From NCBI GenBank assembly GCA_003142475.1, contig PLMK01000042.1, positions 29,079 through 85,186 of the forward strand: a DNA stretch of 56,108 nt, read 5' to 3'. Shown one piece after another: positions 9,342 to 21,700 of the stretch; the first letter of the stretch is position 1; every line of letters starts with the position of its first letter. This DNA is from Ignavibacteriota bacterium (GTDB taxonomy: Bacteria > Bacteroidota > Ignavibacteria > UBA10030). The position numbers were made by a program, and so were the translations under genes. The notes under the pieces are model-generated. The model ran no database searches and was not told the DNA's origin. It saw nothing but the letters and a program-made list of their open reading frames with translations.

Positions 9342-12300
9342 TTATTTCACTTCTTTATCAGAATCCGGCTTAAGCGTGATGCCAAGAAGTTTTTCGAAAT
9401 CAATCGTGAACACGACGCCGGCGCCTGTTTTAGTGATATCGCCGTCAATGACTCCCTCGTACGTATTTTGTCTGAAGACCTGCAGTTGCCAGTGGCCGTC
9501 CTCGGTGAGTTTGTACAACACTTTGAGATCTCCTCCAAAATTGTTCAGTGAATTTTCCTGACTTCGTCGTCCTTCAAGGTCTACATCTCCACCGACCTGA
9601 ACAGTCACACGTTCAGAGAAAAGTTGTTTCGAGAGCGCCAATTTTAATTGGGTCCGTCCTTCGGCGGTACCGCTCGAGTAATCTTGATATGACTCCAACC
9701 CTACGTTAAGGTTCGCGCCGGCAAGGTATTGTTCGGATAAATGGTTCAATTGTGCTGAAAGAATTTGGCTGACACTTGAACGCGCATAATCGGAAATTCC
9801 TTCGTTTCCAACTGCGGAGGCAAGCGGGTTCTCCGAAACAAATCTGCCCAGCACCAGAAGGGCAAAGACTTGCTTATTGAGTTCGGATTCCTGGCCATTC
9901 AACTCGTTGATTTTCGCGTACACAGTTCCATTCAACACACCCCGTTGGTCAGACGGAAGATCGAGTTTGAAATGAATATCCGGCTTCAGAAGTTTTCCCT
10001 TCATTATAAGGTAAACCTGAATAGGAATCTCCTGCTTGTATTTATTACGTTCCTCCTGACTTATACCGGCAAGTTGATCCTGAACCAAATCCAGCACCGC
10101 GGTTTTTACGGTGTACATTGCGGTGATATCGACGTCAGCTTCATAGGGAGATCCCAACCAGGTGAGGCTGCTTCCTTCTTCAATGGCAAATTCCCTTTTG
10201 ATGAGACCCTCAAATGAAAGTTGATATGAGCCTTTGAGGATTTCATATCGCCCTGTAAGAGTGAGCTTTCCGCTCGGATCAATGGCGAAGCTCAATGTCG
10301 CTTCTCCCTGAATCACGAGAGAATCGCCTGCTATGGGATCGATCAATATCCGAAGTTTGGACTCCTTGTTGACCGTGATATTTGAGGTGAGATCCATGGA
10401 TAAAAGTGATAAAAGTTTTTCTTCCGTAGTATCCCTGTCTGACATAACGGCTTGTCGAGACATAATTGAGTTTGGAGGAGTCTTGGTATCGACAAATCGT
10501 ACAATGCCGCGACGCTCCTCCACCGCGAGCTCTGATTCCGGCATGACTAAAGCGAGATTGGTTCCCTTGTCCAACTCCGCCTGCATTGTAACTATTGGCC
10601 TGCTCTGATCTCCTTTTACAGAAATATCACTATCGAGAACCACCGTGCCATAATAAAGAGCGTCACGACTTGCAGGTTTGTTCAAAAGAAGAAACTTGTC
10701 CGTATGCATTCGAAAATCATATTTATAATTGCGGAAGTCCTCGGTAAAAAGATGACCGCTCAATGAAGCCTTGTTGCCGAGAGTATCGACAAGATCAAAT
10801 GATCGGAATTCGACTCCTCGAGCATCAATATCTATCTTGCCATTGTTGAGATGCTGATATGTGTCAAGGAATGGCAGGACAAATGCAGTATTGATGAAAT
10901 TTAACTCCCCGCTCATAGAAGGTTTCTTCGTTGTTCCCGTTACATGCAATCCACCGGTCATTGTTCCTGAGAGACGCTGCACGTTGCCGAAGGTAAAAGG
11001 CTCAATACTGGCAAGATTCACTTTTGTGAAATCACACATTAGGTCCAGACCGCTCGTACCTTCTTCACTCCGGTATTTTCCTTGCATGGCAATTTGGTTC
11101 CCATTGCCGGTGATGTCCATGTTCACTTCGTAGACATTTTCTGTTTGATTATTTGCACGCAGCACAACATCTCCAATAAGCTTTTGACCGAAGCTGAAGT
11201 CTCTAATTGTGAGGTCAGACGTGAACGCTTTACGTTTTTCCAAATTTTGCAATACAACATTCCCGGTGAGGATTCCACCGAGCATGCCGCTATCGCGCTC
11301 CACAACTTGCGATATAGTGGCAAGATTAAAATTGTTGAATTCAACTTTTAGCGGTGAACGCTGGCTTTTCTCGTCAGTGCTGTTAAGAGAAAGGGATTGT
11401 CCCGCATTTCGCAATACAACATTGTGTGCAATAAACTGGTTCTTGCCAAAAAGTAAATAATTATCAAAAGACACATCCCATGGTTGGTTTTGAAACACAA
11501 CTCCATCCTTGTTTAATTGTAGTTTGTATCCTTCTGGAACACTATGGAATTCTCCAGCAAGAAGTATTTTTTTGAAACCATCATTGCGGGTACTCTGTAA
11601 TACAACCTCAATGCTATCGTGCCCGGCATTTCCGGCAAACTGAAGATTTGTTACCCGAAACGTCGAATCAGTTATGGATACCACATTCAACTTTGCCTTA
11701 AGTAAATCGGCGTCAGAGGTGACTATGAGATTCAGGCTATCGATCTTAAAATCGTTATAATCAACCCTTGGGATATTGATGTTCACATTCAGGTTCTTTT
11801 TGTCACTATTATAATTACCTGTAATCGTTCCTGCAGACAATTGATGAAGTTCCGGAACCAATAAATCCGTGAGAGCGGTTGGATCGTGCAAGGTAATGTG
11901 AAATGTAAAAGCCTGAGCTTTAAGATTTTTCCTGTGTCGCTCTCCATGCAGGTTGAAATATTGAGTAAAATGTTCTTTCAACACTTCCGGCAAATCGCCG
12001 GCAGCTATTGTGCCGTCGAATTGAGCCGAGAAGATTGTGGATTCGATACCAATGTGGGCTTGTCCTTCTTTGTTGACCGAGGTACAGACAAGCGAATCTA
12101 TACTATATCGATCACGGTTTTTAATGATCACAACATTGCGGACATCGATTGTGCCATTGATATCGTTTATGTCCTGTCCTGTAAGGTCGGATGTAACGCT
12201 GCCGGCCATCCGAATGTCATCTGGAGTGAAGTTGAGCTGGTGCAGGTCGGCGCCTTTCAGATCGAATGTGAATTTGTACGTTGGATTATTTTCACCCGCA

Positions 12301-14318
12301 TTAACAGTGCCATTGAATATGAATGCAATATTAGAATCCTGAATCTCAGCTTTCCCTTCGAACATTTTCGGGCTTGCAGTTCCAATAATCGATAGTCGTC
12401 TGTAGGGATACCCATTCACAACCGCCTTGTCCACTTGAACATTCAATTGCGCTTCAATGTCATCTTTGTTTAATCCCGTTCCAACAGCGGATGCCTTCAA
12501 TGAAACAGGACCGAATGTTTCTGGATCGTTAAGAAGCGAACCGATATTGAATTCCTCTACGATGACATCTGCCTTCCATCGACTGGTTTTTAAGTTCGTT
12601 CCACCACCGGAGTTCAATTCCACATTTCCCTTCACGCTTCCGAAGCTGGTCTCGATAATGGATGAAGTGGAGAAATTCTTCAATGTGCCTTTGAAGTTTC
12701 CGCTCACACTCATAGTAGCAGGAATAACGATATCCTTTGGAAGCAATGTATCCACAATAATCGCTTGAATGTCAGTCCGGCCGGAAGAGAAGCGATGCAG
12801 GTTCACATCATAGTGCGCCGTCTCTATCTCCGGTAATCCGCGGATTGAACCGGTAAGATCGATTGTAGTGGAATCGCCCACCGTAGCCCGAAACTCTTCC
12901 ACTTGTAAGTCCCCTACAAGCCCTGAGAGTTGGGAAGTGAATCGTATCAACAAACCTGGTGTGTTCTTTATTGGAAGAGAAGGCTGGAAAAAAAGCAAAT
13001 CTGAAATGGCGAGGTAAGAATCTCCGATCGTCACCTTGACCTTCACAGTACCCTGGAGGTTTTTGAGTTCGGCCAAGGAAGAGTAGCCGAGAATAATATT
13101 CTGGCGTATGCGGCTGACCGCAGTTTCCACCATGAAGTTCGTAAGCTGCGCATGCAGAGAGTCCAGTAATAATCCGCCCGAAAGTTCGCGCACATCAAGT
13201 CCGGAATGTTCTCGAAAGGATGTATGATGGATGTCAGCCTTCATTCGATTTTCACTGAAGTATATGTTTTCTGCCCGCATCGTCAAACCATCAAGTCGGA
13301 GATGATTCGGATCTACACCTTTGGTCCTGGCCGCATCTTGAACATCATATTGGACGCTGTTGCCGCTGAGAATTAGTTGATCGAGACTGATAACCCAGGG
13401 CAAAACAGTGGCATCGGACTTTTCTATTTTGTTCTCCTTCCTGTTCGGTTGCACGACAACAATATTCGTGTTTTCAAGAAGGAATTTCTTGAGCGCTACA
13501 TGGTGCGATGGTATGTCAATCTTCTCTGCAAGGAGAGTCGACGTTCCGAGGTCAACACCATAGCGTTCTCTCGTTACGGTGTTTTCATAAACGAAATAAA
13601 CCTTTGTCAGCGATAGAGCTCCGACCCCAAGGTCGATGTCTGCAGATTTTGATTCATCGGGCGGTGATTCTTTTGTTTGTATAACACTCGCGATAGTATT
13701 CGCAAGAGATAATTCGTCGACGCGAAACTGCTTCTTCTCGATATCAAAATTATTGAGCGATGCATCCAGTGTGCCGAGCTGTAAGCGCAGATTCAGTCCA
13801 CTTACCTCATCATCGTATGTACCATGGACGCCGTTGAGACTCAATCTGCCAAACCGAATTTTCCAACCGGAGCCTGAAATAGTATCGGGATTAATATTAG
13901 CAGTAGCCGGATGGGGGCTGATTGCATTTAGGATGAAATCGAAATTGAAGCTGCTATCTGGTAAAGTACGGGTGATGTGGGCGGTGAGCGAATCGATCCG
14001 GACGTTATTCAACTTGATGTCGTTCGAGAAAAATCCAAGCAGGTTCACGTCCGCTGTCAGCGTTTGAATAGACAACAACGTGTCCCGTTGGCGGCTTTCA
14101 ATGAATATGTTATGCAGCACGATCGAGTTCGTGATAAATATATTGACAGAACCAACCTCGATGCGGGTATGCGTCTCTTCTGATATCGATGACAATGCCT
14201 TCTGCACAATGGTGCGCTGCACCAAGGGGAACTGCAGCGCAACGACGGCAAGGACGATCAATCCCAGTATGCCAGCAACTATCCATAAAACAGTCTTGAT
14301 GATACGACGGACGTACAT
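9342..14318 (-). CDS. tamB: TamB-family translocation and assembly module protein
   Basis: A 1,658-residue protein with one N-terminal membrane anchor (about residues 8-29, IVAGILGLIVLAVVALQF) and a very long periplasmic part made of repeated beta-rich segments, as expected for the lipid-groove fold of TamB/AsmA-like proteins. The C-terminal 400-500 residues carry the TamB (DUF490) domain; recognisable wording includes LTGRYEILKGSYQL and LTWLGSPYEADVDITA around residues 1330-1380. It spans the periplasm from the inner membrane and docks with the Omp85 partner encoded immediately downstream. Length is slightly above proteobacterial TamB and normal for Bacteroidota. Phospholipid transport and outer-membrane protein assembly are the family's reported roles. 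Confidence 0.93.
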   Translation of the reverse strand: MYVRRIIKTVLWIVAGILGLIVLAVVALQFPLVQRTIVQKALSSISEETHTRIEVGSVNIFITNSIVLHNIFIESRQRDTLLSIQTLTADVNLLGFFSNDIKLNNVRIDSLTAHITRTLPDSSFNFDFILNAISPHPATANINPDTISGSGWKIRFGRLSLNGVHGTYDDEVSGLNLRLQLGTLDASLNNFDIEKKQFRVDELSLANTIASVIQTKESPPDESKSADIDLGVGALSLTKVYFVYENTVTRERYGVDLGTSTLLAEKIDIPSHHVALKKFLLENTNIVVVQPNRKENKIEKSDATVLPWVISLDQLILSGNSVQYDVQDAARTKGVDPNHLRLDGLTMRAENIYFSENRMKADIHHTSFREHSGLDVRELSGGLLLDSLHAQLTNFMVETAVSRIRQNIILGYSSLAELKNLQGTVKVKVTIGDSYLAISDLLFFQPSLPIKNTPGLLIRFTSQLSGLVGDLQVEEFRATVGDSTTIDLTGSIRGLPEIETAHYDVNLHRFSSGRTDIQAIIVDTLLPKDIVIPATMSVSGNFKGTLKNFSTSSIIETSFGSVKGNVELNSGGGTNLKTSRWKADVIVEEFNIGSLLNDPETFGPVSLKASAVGTGLNKDDIEAQLNVQVDKAVVNGYPYRRLSIIGTASPKMFEGKAEIQDSNIAFIFNGTVNAGENNPTYKFTFDLKGADLHQLNFTPDDIRMAGSVTSDLTGQDINDINGTIDVRNVVIIKNRDRYSIDSLVCTSVNKEGQAHIGIESTIFSAQFDGTIAAGDLPEVLKEHFTQYFNLHGERHRKNLKAQAFTFHITLHDPTALTDLLVPELHQLSAGTITGNYNSDKKNLNVNINIPRVDYNDFKIDSLNLIVTSDADLLKAKLNVVSITDSTFRVTNLQFAGNAGHDSIEVVLQSTRNDGFKKILLAGEFHSVPEGYKLQLNKDGVVFQNQPWDVSFDNYLLFGKNQFIAHNVVLRNAGQSLSLNSTDEKSQRSPLKVEFNNFNLATISQVVERDSGMLGGILTGNVVLQNLEKRKAFTSDLTIRDFSFGQKLIGDVVLRANNQTENVYEVNMDITGNGNQIAMQGKYRSEEGTSGLDLMCDFTKVNLASIEPFTFGNVQRLSGTMTGGLHVTGTTKKPSMSGELNFINTAFVLPFLDTYQHLNNGKIDIDARGVEFRSFDLVDTLGNKASLSGHLFTEDFRNYKYDFRMHTDKFLLLNKPASRDALYYGTVVLDSDISVKGDQSRPIVTMQAELDKGTNLALVMPESELAVEERRGIVRFVDTKTPPNSIMSRQAVMSDRDTTEEKLLSLLSMDLTSNITVNKESKLRILIDPIAGDSLVIQGEATLSFAIDPSGKLTLTGRYEILKGSYQLSFEGLIKREFAIEEGSSLTWLGSPYEADVDITAMYTVKTAVLDLVQDQLAGISQEERNKYKQEIPIQVYLIMKGKLLKPDIHFKLDLPSDQRGVLNGTVYAKINELNGQESELNKQVFALLVLGRFVSENPLASAVGNEGISDYARSSVSQILSAQLNHLSEQYLAGANLNVGLESYQDYSSGTAEGRTQLKLALSKQLFSERVTVQVGGDVDLEGRRSQENSLNNFGGDLKVLYKLTEDGHWQLQVFRQNTYEGVIDGDITKTGAGVVFTIDFEKLLGITLKPDSDKEVK

Positions 14319-14392
14319 TTTTGGCTTATGCTCTATTGAAAATGTAGCGGGTATATGTTCCTCCTACAGTTAGGGAGTATGACGTCCAATAC

Positions 14393-15502
14393 TCAGTCGC
14401 TGTCCGATATGGCAGAGTCCTGCTTCGATGAATCAATGATACTCATAAGAAGATCGACATCTTCATAACTTGTGTTAACCTTATTACATAAGATAATAAC
14501 AACAGATTTATCTGCCAGACGCCTCACAAACAAACTGCTATACCCACGCCACCAGCCGGCATGATATACAATTTTATCTCCGTTGTTTGATGTCTCGATG
14601 CGCCATCCGTATCCGTAATTTTTTTCGTTTTGTTTATCATAACTGAAAGGGGTAAATGCTTCCTGTAAGGTACTCTGTCGTACTAATTTTTCCGTATATA
14701 GGCATTGATCCCATTTGAGCATATCTTCCACTGTGGAGTAGATACCTTTATCGCCTACCGTACCGCTTAGATAGTCTTCCGTCGCCCTCCGTTTATTTTG
14801 TTTATATCCCACGGTAGGGTATTTGACATCTTCAATTTTCTTTTTATTGGACACAAAGGACATCTTCATACCCAATGGTTTGAATATATGCTTCTCAAGA
14901 AATGCGGAATACGATATGCCTGAGACATGCTCAATGATGCAAGCAAGAACTACATATCCGGTATTACTGTAATAATATTCTTCGTCCGGCGCGAAGACTA
15001 AAGTTGGGCGGTATTCGATCATTATATTCATCAGGTCTGTATTTCTCATAGGCTTTTTATTATTCTTCCAGTACCTTTTGGCAAACCTCATGTATTCCGG
15101 CAGGCCTGAGCGGTGTGAAAGCAATTGATGAATAGTAATATTATTATATGGAAATTTCGGAAAGAAAAGTTGTACGGGATCGGTAAAATTCAATTTCCCC
15201 TCATCATGCAGCATCATAATGGCCATTGCGGTAAATTGCTTTGTGATTGATCCGATCTGGAAGACGGATTTAATATTCAATGGTGTTTTCAATTTTAAGT
15301 CGGCATAGCCAAAAGTTTTCTTATAAATTACCTTCCCCGCTTTCGCGATTAGTACGTTGCCATTAAATCCTTCCCGTGCGGAAAGAACCTGAAAGAGTGA
15401 ATCCATCCTCAATGCAATCTCAGAGGACTCCTGAGAAGCTGAACCTTGTCCGTTGCCAGCGGAATACCACAAAAGTATTAAGAAGAAAAAAGTGCTATTC
15501 AT
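14393..15502 (-). CDS. Class-C beta-lactamase-like serine hydrolase
   Basis: The protein is about 369 residues from the ATG at 15502, which follows an AGGA ribosome-binding site and begins a signal peptide (MNSTFFFLILLWYSAGNGQG). The open frame extends 32 codons further upstream, but that part looks non-coding. The three active-site motifs of the family are present: SITK (S-x-x-K nucleophile) in FQIGSITKQF, YSN in EEYYYSNTGY, and HAG in IVYHAGWWRG, which stands for the KTG box. The family includes esterases, D-peptidases and penicillin-binding-like enzymes; most genomic copies are not resistance enzymes. It sits between TamB and the cyclic glucan synthase with no obvious operon partner. Periplasmic location is likely; the substrate is unknown. 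Confidence 0.88.
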   Translation of the reverse strand: MNSTFFFLILLWYSAGNGQGSASQESSEIALRMDSLFQVLSAREGFNGNVLIAKAGKVIYKKTFGYADLKLKTPLNIKSVFQIGSITKQFTAMAIMMLHDEGKLNFTDPVQLFFPKFPYNNITIHQLLSHRSGLPEYMRFAKRYWKNNKKPMRNTDLMNIMIEYRPTLVFAPDEEYYYSNTGYVVLACIIEHVSGISYSAFLEKHIFKPLGMKMSFVSNKKKIEDVKYPTVGYKQNKRRATEDYLSGTVGDKGIYSTVEDMLKWDQCLYTEKLVRQSTLQEAFTPFSYDKQNEKNYGYGWRIETSNNGDKIVYHAGWWRGYSSLFVRRLADKSVVIILCNKVNTSYEDVDLLMSIIDSSKQDSAISDSD

Positions 15503-15591
15503 TGCATCCTGATAACGTTCATTGTTTTTAATAATGATATAAGAATATTTATGGGTGTCAATTAAAAACATCTCTCTCAAACGCGAAGGTG

Positions 15592-15648
15592 ATCCCACTC
15601 AATATCATGATAAATTCTCTAAGGTTAGAATAAAACATGAGTGGGGAT
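15592..15648. other. Hairpin after the glucan synthase gene
   Basis: ATCCCACTCA (15592-15601) can pair with TGAGTGGGGAT (15638-15648) with one bulged base across a 36-nt loop, about 100 bp downstream of the glucan synthase stop. It lacks a T run in the minus direction, so terminator function is uncertain. Confidence 0.25.
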
Positions 15649-15746
15649 GATTGCCTATTTTTTTACATTAGCATTTATGATTTATTTATTTTCTAAATTG
15701 TTTAATATTAAATCAACTCATTTAGAAATGGAATTAGGCAAATTGA

Positions 15747-18700
15747 TTATTTGGATGAACTAAGTTGTACTATTCTTACCTCAATCGAATGTACCTGACG
15801 GTCGTCAACAAGAAAAATACTTTTATCATCAATCTTAACTCCATCAACGGTTACACTTGGATCGATATCATTACTCTGTATCTGAAGAATGGTGATGTTG
15901 TAAACAGTTTCCCGGTAACGGTAAAATACTTTATACGTTTCCCAATCTGCAGGGAGGCAGGGCTCAATATACAGCTTGTCTACTTCAAGCCTCAGCCCAA
16001 GGAGCGATTCCATTATAAGTCGGTACATCCATCCGGCAGAACCCGTGTACCAAGTCCACCCACCACGACCGATGTGGGGTGCAAGCGCATAAACGTCAGC
16101 CGCGACCACATAAGGCTCCACTTTATATGTGGCAATACCTTTCAGAGATTTTGCATGGTTCACAGGATTGATGATTGCTAGCAGTTCCCATGCGTGTTGG
16201 CTGTCGCCTAAAGTAGCAAACGCCATCGCCGCCCAAATCGCGGCATGTGTATACTGTCCACCATTCTCTCTTACGCCGGGGACGTAGCCCTTTATATATC
16301 CGGGATTCAAATCCGATTTGTCGAATGGCGGATCCAAAATTTGGATCAATGCATCGTTCCGGCGAACAAGACGATTATCCAATGCACTCATAGCCATGTG
16401 CAATCGTTTTGCATCCCCTACGCCAGAAAGTACTGCCCAACTCTGCACAATAGAATCAATTTTGCATTCCGGATTACTCTCCGATCCAAGCGGCAAGCCA
16501 TCGTCAAAGTAAGCCCGGCGGTACCACTCACCATCCCAGCCGTTCTGTTCAATATTCTGGCGTAACGTAGTTGCTTCCTTTTGACAGCTTTCAGCGAATT
16601 GAACGTCGCCCTGCTTGTTAGCAACTTTCGTGAACTGCATAAGCACTTCATAAAGGAAGAACCCCAACCAGACACTTTCGCCTTTACCATGTATACCAAC
16701 CATATTCATACCATCGTTCCAATCACCTGTTCCAATGAGCGGTAACCCGTGCTCGCCAAACCTGAGTCCTTTCAATATAGCTCTTACACAGTGCTGGTAT
16801 AGGCTATCGGTTTCTTCTGACCTGTTTGGAAGATCAAAATAAGAGTCATCCTCTGCATTAAGTGTGCGACCCTCCAGAAAATTTACAGGTTCATCTAGCA
16901 CTCCAGAATCCCCGGTACTCAGTACATAACGACACGTTGCAAAAGGCAGCCAGAGGTAATCATCCGAACAATGAGTTCGTACACCTCGGCCAGACGGCGG
17001 GTGCCACCAATGCTGTACATCTCCTTCCTTGAATTGACGACTCGCGCTGAGGAGTAGATGTTTTCGCATGAGACTCGGCTCGGTATGAATGAGTGCCATG
17101 ACATCCTGCAACTGATCGCGAAAACCAAAAGCTCCGCCGGATTGGTAATATCCGCTCCGAGCCCAAATGCGACAAGCTAAAGTTTGGTATAAGAGCCATC
17201 CGTTTGTAAGAACATTTACAGAAGGATCAGGTGTCTCAACCTGCACTGCACCAAGCGTGTGATTCCAATATTGCCATACTGATTCTAATGCGCTTCGCAC
17301 GGCAATTGATCCCTGGAAGCGTTGAACCAGCTTTATAGCCTCAAAATAGCCATGGCCAACACCGAGTTTAAAGATGATCTCACGCTCTTGCCCATCGTCC
17401 AGCTCGAAAGGAATTTGGATGGCTGCGCAAGGATCCAACGCGGCTCCTATCTTACCGGAAAGATGCGAACGGGTCATCGCTGCCGGATTTCGAAGCGTGC
17501 CGTTGCGTCCAAGGAATTCGGTGCGATCGCAACTAAATGTATGAACCTCATCTTCCGTTTGAAAGAAAGCAATACGATCGGAAAACTCCGAATTATATAA
17601 ATTTCGTGCATAGATTGCGCCACTGCTGGAATCAATTTCGGTAATCACGTGCATAATCGATTTCGGGCGCAGATCGCCCAGCACTAATTCCACATAACCA
17701 GTAACAGAGAGCTTTCGCGGCTTGCCTGACTTGTTCCGTATTTTCAATACGGAAAACTTGATCGGCGCATCCATTGCTACATAAATCCATAGCTCCGAGC
17801 TAATGCCCTCCTCTGTGTGCTCGAAAACGCTGTAACCAAACCCGTGACGGGTAACGTAAGATCCAACTCCACGACTGGGTAATGGAGTGGGTGACCAGAA
17901 GTGCCCTGTCTCTTCATCACGAATGTAAAATGCTTCACCGCTCGAATCACTCACCGGATCATTGTTCCAGGGTGTAAGACGAAACTCGTGGGCATTCTCA
18001 TTCCATGTATATGTTGGACCGTTCTCTGAGACTATGGTTCCGAAGTCCGGGTTTGCCAGTACATTTACCCATGGTGCCGGCGTCACTTGCTTGCCTGAAG
18101 TTGTGATTATGTATTCATGTCCGTCAGGAGTGAACCCCCCATATCCATTGAAGAAGATCAGATCTTTTCGGGGGAGATCAGACTCATCCTGGTGGTAGGC
18201 TTGATAGGCTCGAATCCGCTTAAAACGCTGGACAGGTACTTCTGCAATACTACGATGATTGACCTGTGTTTCAAGAGTTCCTCGTTTATCAGAAATGATA
18301 ATGCGAGCGACTGTTTGGATGAGAATGCGGTCCTCATTCGATATCTGGTCTGATTGCCTCACGAAAATGCCGCCTGGTCGATCAACATTATTGGCTTCGA
18401 CATCTGCGGCGATCAGCCTCATGATTTGTTCTTGGAGTTGTTGCCGGTAACCAGCATGATCTTCGTTCCAGATTATTAGATCAACTGTGAGTCCTTTTAT
18501 GCGCCAATATGCATGAGCCTGTACTATCTGGCGCACCAGGTTGATATTGGACTGATCTTCAATTTGCAGTAGAACAATAGGTAAATCTCCGGAAATAGAA
18601 TAGCCCCATAGACCGGATTGTCCTCTGCGATTTTTTATAATCACGCTCGGTTCGGCACGAAGGGAGGAATTAGCATAGATGACTGAATTTGCGAGACGGC

Positions 18701-21700
18701 AGTAAAGTTGCGCATCGGCTTCTGTAGCATCAATCTGTCGCAGCACAACCTGGTTATGAGTCCATGCAAGTTCGAAGACACGATTTGCGAGCCGCCGATC
18801 CTGGTATTTATCAATAAGGCTTATGGCTTGATCGCGGGTTTCACCGATTCCAAAAACCATGTCTATCTTTACTGTTTCTTCAGGTTCGAGTATTATGTTA
18901 TATCGAATCGCAACAATTGGGTCCAGGACAGAACCCTGACTGTTAGAGAGGGGCGTTAAATCTTTCATCACCTGAGGAGCCGAAATTGTATTTCCGCGAC
19001 CAATAAATTGCATTCGATCAGTCTCGAAGGACACTTCTTTTGTATTCGCTCCACGTACCGCCATCATGTGAAACATCCACAGTGTTTTGTCTTCGGTGGA
19101 ACGAGGTCTGCGAGTGCAAAGGATTGCCTGTCGCTCGCGGATAATCTCAGTCTGAACAAATAGATTACTGAACGCTGGATGCAGCGCGTCCGAGGCAGAC
19201 GACGCAAGTACGACTTCCGCATAACTCGTAACATCGATTACCCTGCGTGTCCGGGAGCGGTTGGTGAGATGAATACGGCGCAGTTCAATATCATCTTCCG
19301 GTGAGACTACAATCTCGGTATGTATATCAAAATTGTGGTCCCGGCGGCGAAATTCAGCATGTCCTTCAGAAAAAATAGCTTCATAATTTTTCGAGCGCTT
19401 ATGCGTCGGTTGATATGCGGTTGACCAAAACTCTCCGCTGGCTAAATCGCGGATATAGCAAAAGGTACCCCAGTTGTCACAGGTACTATCTTCATGCCAG
19501 CGAGTGACAGCAATATCTTTCCATCGACTGTAACCGCCACCTGCGTTTGTAATCATCACGTTGTACCTGCCGTTCGACAATAACTGTACTTCTGGAATCG
19601 CTGTGTCGGGGGTGTTAATTTTGCGCACCGGGACTTCAGGAATACCGGAACTCGTATGAGTGTCGGTGAGCCCAGAAGAATGCAAATAGAACAACGTGGT
19701 TTTTGGAATCCTCTCCTGAAGCAACAACATTGTTGCTTCGAACAACGGATCTGACTCAAACCGCTTCTGCATAGGACGATCCAGGATGAGATAAGCCAGA
19801 GAAAGGAGGCTCATACCTTCATGATGCGCCATGAAAGATTTAACCACCACACTCGATTGCCGTCGTGGAAGGCGTGATGCAGTATAGTCTACTGCTTCAT
19901 AGAAGCCATATTTTCCTAACATTCCTTGAGTGGCAAGTTGCTGAAGGTTTGCACACGCCTCCTCAGGTTTCACCATCAGTGCAAGTGCCGATGCGTATGG
20001 CGCAATAACAAGGTCTTCTGCCAGTCCGCGTTTGAAACCCAACCCCGGTACACCAAATGCCCTGTATTGGTAATTGAGATTACCATCGACTGTGTTATAA
20101 CATGATTCAGAGATACCCCAAGGAACACCGCGCAGTCTTCCATATTCAATTTGTTGGTTCACAGCCGCTTTATAAGTTTGGTCAAGCAGTGTGTTTTCGT
20201 ATGTTGGCATCACCAAGAGCGGCATGAGGTACTCGAACATTGAACCGCTCCAGGAAATGAGAATTGTCTCACCTCCAACAATAGTAAGCAATCGCCCTAA
20301 AGCAAACCAGCTCTCCTGTGGCAATTGCCCTTGTGCAATCGCCACGAAACTACTCAATCTAGATTCCGAAGCCAACAGGTCATAATAACTTGAATCCCGC
20401 CGCTTTTCGTCAACACTGTACCCAACAGACATGAGGTGGCGTGTTTTGTCATAGAGAAAATTATACTCCATGGTGGAGAGTTCGCTTGATTGAATTGCAA
20501 GATTTTTGATAATCGCAATCCTCTCATTGGCACGTTTGCTGGCATCTATAATCGACTGTCGAAACTCATCAAGCCGTTCATTTTTCCCAGGTAGCAATTT
20601 TGTATCAAGTTTTGCTAGTTCGCTTAGAGTTGGTATCTCATCGTTACAAGAAAAGCAGTTCTTCCTTTCTGGAGAAACCGGCAGGACAAGCCATGGAGCG
20701 AGAAACGTCAACTCATCAAGGGCGCTCCGACACTGCTTGGCCAGGGCATGTGCCCACCTTGCAGCTTCATTATCAGAATTTGCAATAAAATTACCTTTTA
20801 TTTTATCAGTGGATGTTGCCAACCGCTCTAGGTTTTGCCATGCTTCCGCAAGGGTGACAGGCGGGAAATTGACAGTGAACTCTATATTTTTCTGAAGTTG
20901 AAGGAGTTGATCATGATCGACTCCTTTGACAATATCTAGGAGGATTCTCAGAGTATCGCTTATCCCTTCGAACAGTTGTAGTCCCACAATTTTTTGATCG
21001 GGAAGAGCGAGAATACCCTGGCGTAGTGTAAGCATGAGACCCGCAAGGTTCCCACTGTCGACTGATGAAATGTAAAAAGGTCGCAGCGGCATTAAAGATT
21101 TTGTGTCATACCAGTTGAAGAAATGTCCTTTGTATCGTTCCAAGGTTTTCATGGTTCGGAATGCATTGGACGTACGATCAATAAGTTCCCCGGTAGAAAT
21201 GTAGCCAAAGTCATACGCAGATAAATTCGCGAGGAGTGCCAGCCCCATGTTAGTCGGCGAAGTGCGGTGTGCTACCACAGCAACAGGATTTTCTTCAAAG
21301 TTATCAGGAGGCAGCCAATGATCTTCCGGACCAACAAAAGTTTCAAAGAAAGACCAAGTTTTCCGGGAAAGATCCCGTAAAAATATTTTCTGAGTAAGAG
21401 TTAATCTTGCTTTGCGTCGTGCGAGAGGCAAACTTATCCACCATACAATAGCAGGGGATGAAATCCAGAGAAATAATACTGGAAAAACGACAGAAGGCAT
21501 AGTCTGTTTTGAAAACTCGAAATAGATGATTGTAAAAATAGCAACGATAGGGGATATCCACATCGTTCCAAAAGAGCCGAGTAGGTTAATGCAACTATTG
21601 CTGCCAATAACATTGGACGGATTCCATTCGAGAAGTCTTTTGTGGGAAATCAGCATTCGCCACAGAGTGCGGATAATAGCATCCTGACTGAAAAACGCCT

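Noticed and set aside
9870-14373. Many plus-strand open frames of 60-170 codons opposite tamB
   Set aside because: They are antisense shadows of a long conserved minus-strand gene and have no ribosome-binding site or family motif.
14393-15598. Antibiotic-resistance class C beta-lactamase
   Set aside because: The three motifs fit the broad serine hydrolase family, but the third box is HAG rather than KTG and there is no resistance context.
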